This document shows positions 56,940 to 64,000 of a DNA stretch of 64,000 bases, one piece after another. Every line of letters starts with the position of its first letter. Within the stretch, counting starts at the first letter, position 1. The notes beneath the pieces were generated by a model. That model did not search any database and had not been told where the DNA came from. It saw only the letters and a program-made list of their open reading frames with translations. The DNA is from Heliocybe sulcata (lineage: Eukaryota > Basidiomycota > Agaricomycetes > Gloeophyllales > Gloeophyllaceae), in contig ML213505.1 of assembly GCA_004369045.1 (NCBI GenBank), positions 658,591 through 722,590 on the forward strand, read 5' to 3'. A program made the position numbers and the translations under genes.

Positions 56940-58340
56940 GGCTGTAAGCGATCGAAGTCTTGCCACCCTAACCTTGCCCACCGTGCCTTCCAGATCATCC
57001 AACCAACACAACCAATCATTGATCGCCTTCAAGTTCTCCTCTCTGACAATTAATTACTTATACAGTGATATCTAGGGGGGGGCTCATCCAAGTTGTGGGC
57101 CACGATACGAAAACACGGTTTTACTAGTGTCTTGTCCCATTTATCGGACACGGAGGGGAATGCGGCGGCGCTCAGCACGATGATGCGGAAGTATTAGTTT
57201 GGACATAACCCGAGCACAAGATGTGAGACGAGCTCGAGTACAGCCCCTCTTTCTCGAGTCTGCGTTCCTTCACTTCCGGCGAATTCGAGTACCTTCACAA
57301 TTGCAGCAACTTGGCCTCACAGTTAAGCCGGTCTCACAAGTTGATAAAGGCACAATAGCAAGCTATTGGGATGACGAACCGACGGAGCAACAAGAGACCG
57401 TTGGCCTATGCGACGGTACCAGGAGACCTGGTGGCTACAGCTCAGTGGTTCGGAGGGTAACATGCATACCAGCAGGACCTGTGTGTAAAAAGCTTCAAAT
57501 TAAGTCGAGCTTCAACGCAGTGAACCAGCGCAAGGCACCATTAGCGAGCAGTGGCGCTCATAAGCCATCGTAAGTGCGGGGCACATCAGAACCGCATCAA
57601 TGCGAGTCTAATAAGCTCGAGGCCGACACAGATTCCACGTTTCTCGCCGGCTTGCGCCCGTGCTTCGAACCACGTCGAAGCAAAATGCGAATGAGGGCGA
57701 TTGATCGGAAGTCTCGCGTCGTAACAATGCCATTAGACGTGAAAAAACCCGATGCCAGCGCTAATAGACCCTTTAGCAGTGCAGATTGACGCTTGTAGGG
57801 GCAAAAACATTAGGAAAGTATTGGATACGAGTCATACATGCTGGACCTTCAGCAGTGCACTATCGGACACGCTCGAGTGACGGGTACGGAATGGAACTCG
57901 TCCATTATGATCCACAAGGGAGATATCTTGTACCAGCACTGCATCAGATGTGCGAAAATACGCGTGGGGCACGGATCTCGGCACCAATACAGTCTGGCGT
58001 TTTTCGTCCGTAGCCCTTCCAGAATGACACTGTAGACGGAGTTCAGTCCTGTTGGCTCCTATTGAAGATAATCTAAGGGAAATCACGCACCTCGTGGATT
58101 CTGGCATGTTTGGGGCCACAATGTAGAGCGGCCTCGGAGAATTCGAGACGACTCTCCACAAATCGCTGCTCTAGTATAGGCTCTGGTAGATAAAAATGAA
58201 GGGTACGACACCAAGGTGTTCCCAAAAATCCCAGCAGCGCGAGTCACATCCGGCTGATGCTTGTTGAGCTCCAGGTCAACTATTGAAAAGATCCACCGTT
58301 CCAAGTCCCGCTTTCTCATTCCTGCGTCCCTTTGAGCTTG
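56940..58340. other. Gene-poor stretch with doubtful open frames
   Basis: A 124-codon frame (57199-57573) and a 71-codon frame (57574-57789) on the plus strand have protein-like composition, with TGG-free, Arg/Ser/Pro-rich text such as KMRMRAIDRKSRVVTMPLDV. A 78-codon minus-strand frame (58083-58319, ATG 58319) begins MRKRDLERWIFSIVDLELNK. None shows a domain or an obvious splice partner. They may be decayed genes or short lineage-specific ones; I cannot decide. Confidence 0.4.
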
Positions 58341-59972
58341 TCACCAGTCCAAAAATGAATCCGATGGAGAATCGTGGTCAAGTGTCGAATCCGAAGGACA
58401 AGAGGGGCGTCTCGGAAACGCGAACCATCCGACACAGAGCCATCCTTGCCAGATTCTGCCTTCGAAAGTCCTGTGCAGGCTACTCCTCTGTGCGCATGTT
58501 ATCAAGCCCATCCAAAAGCCCTGTAGCGTAGGAGAGAGAGTGGTCATCTCTGAATGAGAGCGGTTGCTGAGGATAGGCATTGAGACAGGGGCTGCACATT
58601 GCGTAATCGTTGGTTCAGCGGAGCTCGAAAGGAGGAAATTCGTCGAAATTCTGCAGAAATTCGTAGAGGTCTCAGAATCCCATGATTTTTTGGGGCACCA
58701 AGCTGAAGGCAAGAGGGGCGGTCTGTAATCAAAGTCAGGAAGAGACCAAGCAGAGGTTGCCAGTGAAGGAGGCAGGAGGGGGGCGGCATAGGCGGATGCC
58801 GAGGGACGCGCGAGGGAAAGCCGGCGGACTCGGGAGACTCTTGCCACTGTATCAGTCGTCTTCCAGTCGACATTCTGAATTGCTTGTTCGTTTGCTCTTC
58901 CGATTCTTGAATTTACCAACGGAGCCCTTTTACCTCTTGAGGAGCAGGCTTTGCTTACGGACGTTCAGTCTCAGGCTTGAGGATCTGGCACTCTCTTGTC
59001 AGACGACTTGCTCGACGGGGCAGGGAGTTCGTCTTCGGGCATACTTGCTGCATAATCCCTTGGATCTTGACCGAGGCGCTCTTCGCTCTTCTCTGGAGCT
59101 TGACGGCGACTTGCTGCATTGCGACTTCCTGAGCTTCATAAGCTGCTGGTCTCTTACTCAAAATATCTGGCTGAGCTTTGAGCTTTGATGCATTGATGTC
59201 TGAGGCTTGAGGCCTGGATTTTTGCGTTGAAGTGTCGGCATGATGCTTGGGCCGTTCGACGGGCTAGGCAGTCTTGGATGCACTCAAAGGCGAGTCTTAC
59301 AGGTCATAGTCAAGGTGAGATCTTGCTTGGATTGATGATTTCTGGGTGTCGTCTCTGGCGCTTGTGCTGTTGTCGATTTTCTCTTGCACTTCTATCTTGC
59401 ATGGATGGCGGATGATGGAGTCTTGATGTTTGTTTCTTGATCACACTTTGGATTTGAGGCAGCGTCTGAACGAGTATCATCACTCAGATTCCATGTCACG
59501 GGTGGTGAGAGTTGGAGAGAAAGACATGCCTCTCATCAGTCATGCTCTTAAGTCACATGTGACGAGTCACTTATCACGTGATGTGACTCACATAGTGGGC
59601 CCGAGCACGCTACTTCAAGTTTCCGTTCGAGTGGAAGTAGTTGGGATTTGGAGAGCTAATGCATGGAACAAATAGGAAAACGAGGACGTGTGATAGAGGT
59701 TCAAGCCATTGACAGTCGTTCAAACATAGCTCGGGCCCTCGCCGTCGTCCGAGACGTATCGCCGGCCAGCACAGCATAGACGGAAGCAAATATACAGCGC
59801 TGGGAACAGCGTCGCCCAACATAGGTCTGCCGCGATGGAATACTCTTGGCGGATAATCGCTGGCCTGGGCGGATCGTAAAGTTCCAGGACCTGTATTCAT
59901 CGTCTGGCGCTAGAAGGGATGGAGATAGGACAGCCCGCAGCCCTGGCCAGTCTTCAAATGGTACCGTGGCAT
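58341..59972 (-). mobile_element. Possible old LTR retroelement remnant (Ty3-like), decayed
   Basis: Read on the minus strand, a possible LTR spans roughly 59492-59972. It ends in CCCGTGACA at 59492 and is followed directly by TGGAATCTGAGTG, which resembles a primer-binding site of the TGGTATCAGAG type. Beyond it, weakly coding, gag-like charged text continues to about 58340. The whole looks partial and heavily decayed, therefore old. The other end of the element was not found. The boundaries and the family are tentative. Confidence 0.3.
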
Positions 59973-60508
59973 CAGCGGCGACTCCTTCTTCACTTCGTCC
60001 TGGCGGCTGATACCTTGAAGATCTCTATGGATGGTCGACAAGGCTAGTGGTCGCAGCTAGGCACGAAAGAGGATATTCCAGGAGCCCCAGACGAGCCGAA
60101 AGGCAGCTCCTTGCCATCTTACGCGGCGCGCGCGTCGAGCGATTCTTCCACTATGCCGTAAGATGACGGCTGTCTCCAGCGAGACCGCCAGATAGCGAGG
60201 ACCCAGCTGACTGGAATGACGGAGCAAGAACACGTTCTCAAGGGTCCGCTAATCGCAGCCATATCTTGGGAAGTCACCGCCCAACCAAAAATGGTAGAGG
60301 TCTCTGCAAAGACGCTGAGAACCCCGCGCTCATCAAAATTACTTATGTCCGCCGTCTACGAGTCGCAGATATAAGAGGGGCACTATGCAGCGGGGACCTT
60401 GGCTTCTCTGTTTTTGCTCTCCCATGACTTAGTCTCCCTCTGGCCTTGGATCCGTCGCGCACTCTTCGCCCCTTCTGCTCTGCCTCCTATCGAACAAAAT
60501 CTGAACAA
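59973..60508. other. Intergenic region upstream of a small orphan gene
   Basis: A 9-bp inverted pair CATCTTACG (60115-60123) / CGTAAGATG (60157-60165) with a GC-rich loop could form a hairpin. A GATATAAGAGGGGC sequence near 60368 may serve as a TATA region for the gene at 60509. No other feature was seen. Confidence 0.4.
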
Positions 60509-61097
60509 ATGGCGCGCCGTCTTGAGCGAGTTTATCCATCGTTCTCACTAGTCCTGAATGAGGCGTTTGGGGGCTTTCAACTGTCAGCATACGACTTGCC
60601 CTCTGATCAAGACACGGCTCAGCACTCGGCTGGTGCTAGGAGAACCTATCGGTTGGAAGATCCTCTGATGGTGAGCAGTCCTTCTCGTCTGCCTGCACGC
60701 CTATACCCAAACTGCCATAGACCACCATAGATTGGCGCTTTCATGAGCCATACTTCGTGCCTATGCCGTCATGGGTACGCGTTCCCTTCTGCTAACCATA
60801 GTATCTTACCAATGGGTCACAGAATCACCAGCGTGACGTTGAACCCGAAGCCCAGAACTTGCAGGCCGCCTTGGAGTTCGATGAGAATAGTGAAGGCGCC
60901 AGCGTGTCGAAGTCCCGGAGATTTTCAGACCTAGTCATCGTGAGTGTGCTAGGCTGCCACCTTCGTCCCGAGCATTTACGATGCTGTGTATATAGGATTT
61001 GGCGTTCAGGATCCGGCAGAGGTGCACCGTCCGTTCTTTGCGGCGTCAGCGGGCTAGCTCTCTTGTCCGAGTCTCTTACCTTGACCTCGCGTCTTGA
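60509..61097 (+). CDS. Small orphan protein, three exons
   Basis: No family recognised. The ATG at 60509 starts MARRLERVYPSFSLVLNEAF. Exons 60509-60670, 60823-60939 and 60996-61097 all have lengths divisible by three, and both introns sit in phase 0 with good GTGAGC/GTGAGT donors and CACAG/TATAG acceptors. The spliced product is 126 residues with no signal peptide or membrane helix: an acidic middle (LEFDENSEGASVSKSRRFSD) and a basic C-terminal helix (IRQRCTVRSLRRQRASSLVR). The first intron (152 nt) is longer than the local norm. The consistent splicing makes a real gene more likely than the ORF lengths alone suggest. Confidence 0.5.
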
Positions 61098-61508
61098 AGG
61101 CCTCGCCCGGGGCAGTTGTATGAATATCAAAATTTGGCTTTTACGTGCCCTGCTATCACCTCGGTAATGCATCATACGATGTTCTGCTTGACAGTCTAGT
61201 TCCTTGTATATTATCGTGCTCTACCACCATCTTGCTCTACCACCACTCTGTTTCAATAGTCCCAGTCGTTAATATCTCACGTACTGCAGATCCTGTCTTC
61301 GCGTCTATAATGTCAGCCACCTTGATGATACCATCTACAACAATGGCCGGTCGCCATTAGAACACAAACATATTCTGAGAATTGATTGAGACTGGTCTTG
61401 AATTAGTCGGCATTTACAATTCTACTGGAAAGCATATACATCTCAAAGTAGCCTATCCTGACACGAGAGAAACAACGACAGCAAAACGACTATAAAGTGC
61501 ATCCGAGG
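61098..61508. other. Convergent 3' region, orphan gene / YME1
   Basis: These 411 nt hold no open frame of note. They contain short near-repeats of the type TGCTCTACCACCA (61219-61245), two copies in tandem separated by a few bases. Confidence 0.5.
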
Positions 61509-64000
61509 CTACGAGTCCGCAGCTCGAGGATTAGGCGATGACCTGGATGTCGTAGGCGTAGGCATCCGGTCGTGTCCCGGTGAGGTCACGCTCGCGACGA
61601 CGCCTGATACACTGCTATCCGGGCTCTCTCCATTGTCTATTCGCTGCAGGTCCTCCTGGATCACCTCCTTGATGTCCCGGATTCGTTCACCCCGCACGAC
61701 CTTCTTCACCTCCTCCAGGTCGAGGGTTTCGTATTCTATCAGGGCGCTCGCCAACTGGAAAGCAGATGAGCGAACAGGTCCCACAAGGTTCATAAACCGT
61801 GTCTCTTACCCTATGAAGCTCGCCCTCCTTGTCCTTCAGGAGCCTAGCCACGCGGGCCTCGCCGGCTTGCAGGAGACTGATAAAGAGCGAGCTGAGTAAG
61901 CTCCGGTTCTTGGACGAAGATCAGCCGTCCGCACCTTCTGATCTCGTTTTCAATCTCTTCCTTCTTGTGCGGACTGATACCCTCCTCCCGATCGCTGTAG
62001 TAGACAGGCCCGACCTTTTGAGAGTAGCCAAAGTTCTATAAAGATTAGGATGAGCGCCCACTCCTCAGACTTATCCTGCGCGAAAGCATCTTACCTTCAC
62101 CATCCGCGAAGCCGTACTCGTCGCATGCCTCAAATCACTTGAAGCACCGCTCGTAACGTTCTCCGTCCCAAAGACTATCCGGAGCATCGTCAGCGCTCCA
62201 TAGTAAGGTATCAGTCTTCAGCCAATACTTACTCAATTCCTCGGCCACCCGACCACCGAAGCAGACATCGATCTCCGCAAGGTACTCCTTTAACGACACA
62301 CTGTGTCTGTCGTCCTCGGGCAGCTGCGATGTCACACCCAGCGCGTGTCCACGAGGCACACAAGTCACCTTGTGCAGGGGCATAGCACCTTCTGTATAAA
62401 GAGCAACAAGCGCGTGTCCGCCCTAGAAAAAGGTCAGCCTATGAAGAAGGCTAAAAGAGGCGGCGAGCTCACCTCATGATACGCAGTTAGCTTCTTGACG
62501 TGGTCGTTGATATACGAGCTCTTGCGCTCAGCACCCATGATGATCCTGTCCTTGGCCCACTCCAGATGCTTCAAGGTGACTTCCTTAGCGTGCTGTTTGG
62601 ATGCCTGGATAGCAGCTTGGCTAAGGAATACGTGAGCTTCGCGCGAGCATAGAGTAAGAGAAAAACCAAACGCACTTGACCATGTTCTGCAAATCCGCAC
62701 CAGAGAAACCGGGTGTACCACGGGCCAATATTGTAAGGTCAACCTCTACAACGCCGAGTTAGACGCGTTTCTAATATAGGAATGGAATTGCGACTCACCA
62801 GGCGACGTCACAATATCCTTCATATGATGCTTCAAAATCTGCACCCGGCCTCTCACATCCGGCAGCGGCACCGCAACAATCCTATCAAACCGTCCGGGCC
62901 TAACAAGCGCAGGGTCCAACGCCTCCAAAAAGTTCGTCGCCGCAATAACCACAACGCCCTCGCCCTGCTCAAACCCGTCCATCTCCACCAGCAGCTGGTT
63001 CAGCGTCTGCTTCATGTAGGCCGAGTCGCGCGCGTTCCGCTTGGATCCTATGGCGTCGAGCTCGTCGATGAAGATGATGGAGGGCGACTTCTTGCGTGCA
63101 GCGGCGAACAGCTCGCGCACGCGCTTGGCACCGACACCGACGAACATCTCATCGAATTCGGAGCTGCAGGCAGTATTAGTAGGGAGAAAAAGAAAGACAG
63201 AGAGGAAAAGCGCCACGCACCCGCTAGCGAATAAGAACGGAACACCCGCCTCTCCAGCAACCGCGCGTGCCAGCATCGTCTTACCGGTCCCGGGTTGGCC
63301 AGTCAACAGTATCCCCTTCGGCAACCTGCCCCCAAGAGATGCAAACGCCGTCGGGTCCTTCAGAAACTCCACCACATCAAACAACTCCTCCTTTGCCTCG
63401 TCCACACCATGCACATCGCTGAACTTGTACGTCTTGCCCTGCTGCGGCTGGAACTCCGCCTGGCGTGGGCCAGCCTTGAGCAAGCCTGAGTTCTCGAGCA
63501 GGATGGAGAGGACGACGAGGGAGAAGAAGCAGATCGCAGCGGTGCTGACGACGAACCGGATGATGCGCGGCACCCAGGACGCCTTGGGCTCGCTCACGAC
63601 CACGCTGATCGGGTTCCCTGGCCCACCGAGCGAGCTGGTTGACGGGCCTGCAGTCGCACCCTTGCTGCCACCGAAGATGCTGCCCAGGAATCCGGAGGAG
63701 GCTGGGGTGGCAGCGGTGGCCTGCACAGGGTTCTGGACGCTGGAGCCAAATGCAGCCAGCAGCGGGTTAGGCTGCGCTTGTTGGACTGGTTTATGGCCGG
63801 CTAAGATCTGTTGCGCAATCAGGCTGGACTTGTCCGTTGGAGGCTGAGATGCTTCTACTCCCGTCGGGGACGCCAGAGTCTGCGCTGCTGCAGCCGGAGC
63901 GGCAGCAGAGGTGCCTGTTTGTGATGTTGCCGGAGACGGGGTAGAGTCTGAGATTAGAGGCGAGGATGCCGTGGCCGAAGAAACCGCGTTAGGATGATGC
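61509..64000 (-). CDS. Mitochondrial i-AAA protease Yme1 (FtsH family), 5' end beyond window
   Basis: This inner-membrane ATP-dependent zinc protease faces the intermembrane space and degrades misassembled proteins. The visible N-terminal part is Ala/Ser/Pro/Gln-rich (possibly a presequence region), then a single membrane span [20 protein letters not shown], which separates Yme1 from the two-span m-AAA proteins. Motifs: Walker [21 protein letters not shown], Walker [21 protein letters not shown], second region of homology [20 protein letters not shown], protease HEGGH in [20 protein letters not shown] and third zinc ligand region [14 protein letters not shown]. The stop is at 61509. About 700 residues are visible with around seven introns. 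The reading frame is open at the window edge. Confidence 0.94.

Noticed and set aside
61633-63847. Several plus-strand frames of 88-268 codons
   Set aside because: They are antisense to the YME1 exons.
1-64000. CRISPR array, rRNA operon or telomere repeats
   Set aside because: No regularly spaced direct repeats, rRNA-like conserved stretches or TTAGGG runs were seen.

Overview
The window reads as nuclear DNA of a filamentous basidiomycete, most likely an Agaricomycete. Genes are dense and mostly cut by many short introns (about 45-60 nt, GT...AG with a CTRAC-type branch site). There is a seven-transmembrane protein of the basidiomycete family with the IYRCYIVW-like motif, remnants of the kinase-like family common in mushrooms, and a full set of ordinary fungal housekeeping genes. 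No rRNA, tRNA or CRISPR array was recognised. All gene models were spliced by eye.

Layout. 0-7.3 kb is an accessory stretch. It holds two decayed kinase-like fragments in opposite orientation, one multi-pass membrane protein gene, a small tandem repeat, and a 2.15 kb structure made of two 755-nt inverted arms around a 355-nt assembly gap. 7.6-21 kb holds a Pumilio-family RNA-binding protein, kinesin-1, the elongation factor Elf1 and kinesin-5. 22.4-30.7 kb is rich in endomembrane genes: Vps55, the TRAPPII subunit Trs120, oligosaccharyltransferase Ost3 and a long Pmp3-type protein. 31-36.3 kb holds a C2H2 transcription factor, fructose-1,6-bisphosphatase and a Nur1-type nuclear rim protein. 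36.6-44.4 kb holds a membrane-anchored coiled-coil protein, a secreted PNGase A-like amidase and C1-tetrahydrofolate synthase.

45-50 kb is the part most like a small functional cluster: a SAM-dependent methyltransferase, a Zn2Cys6 regulator and a 14-TM DHA2 transporter. The intergenic regions upstream of the methyltransferase and between regulator and transporter carry near-identical palindromes, CGGAATTCCG and CGGAGTTCCG, of the kind Zn2Cys6 proteins bind. 50.5-57 kb holds mitochondrial phenylalanyl-tRNA synthetase, mitochondrial GrpE (Mge1), a disordered basic protein, an oligopeptide-transporter remnant and a cyclin-D1-binding-protein-like gene. 57-61 kb is gene-poor, with a possible old LTR-element remnant and one small orphan gene. 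The window ends inside the i-AAA protease Yme1.

No undescribed system is proven here. The best candidates are the methyltransferase/regulator/transporter group with its shared palindrome and the long inverted-repeat structure with its hidden centre.
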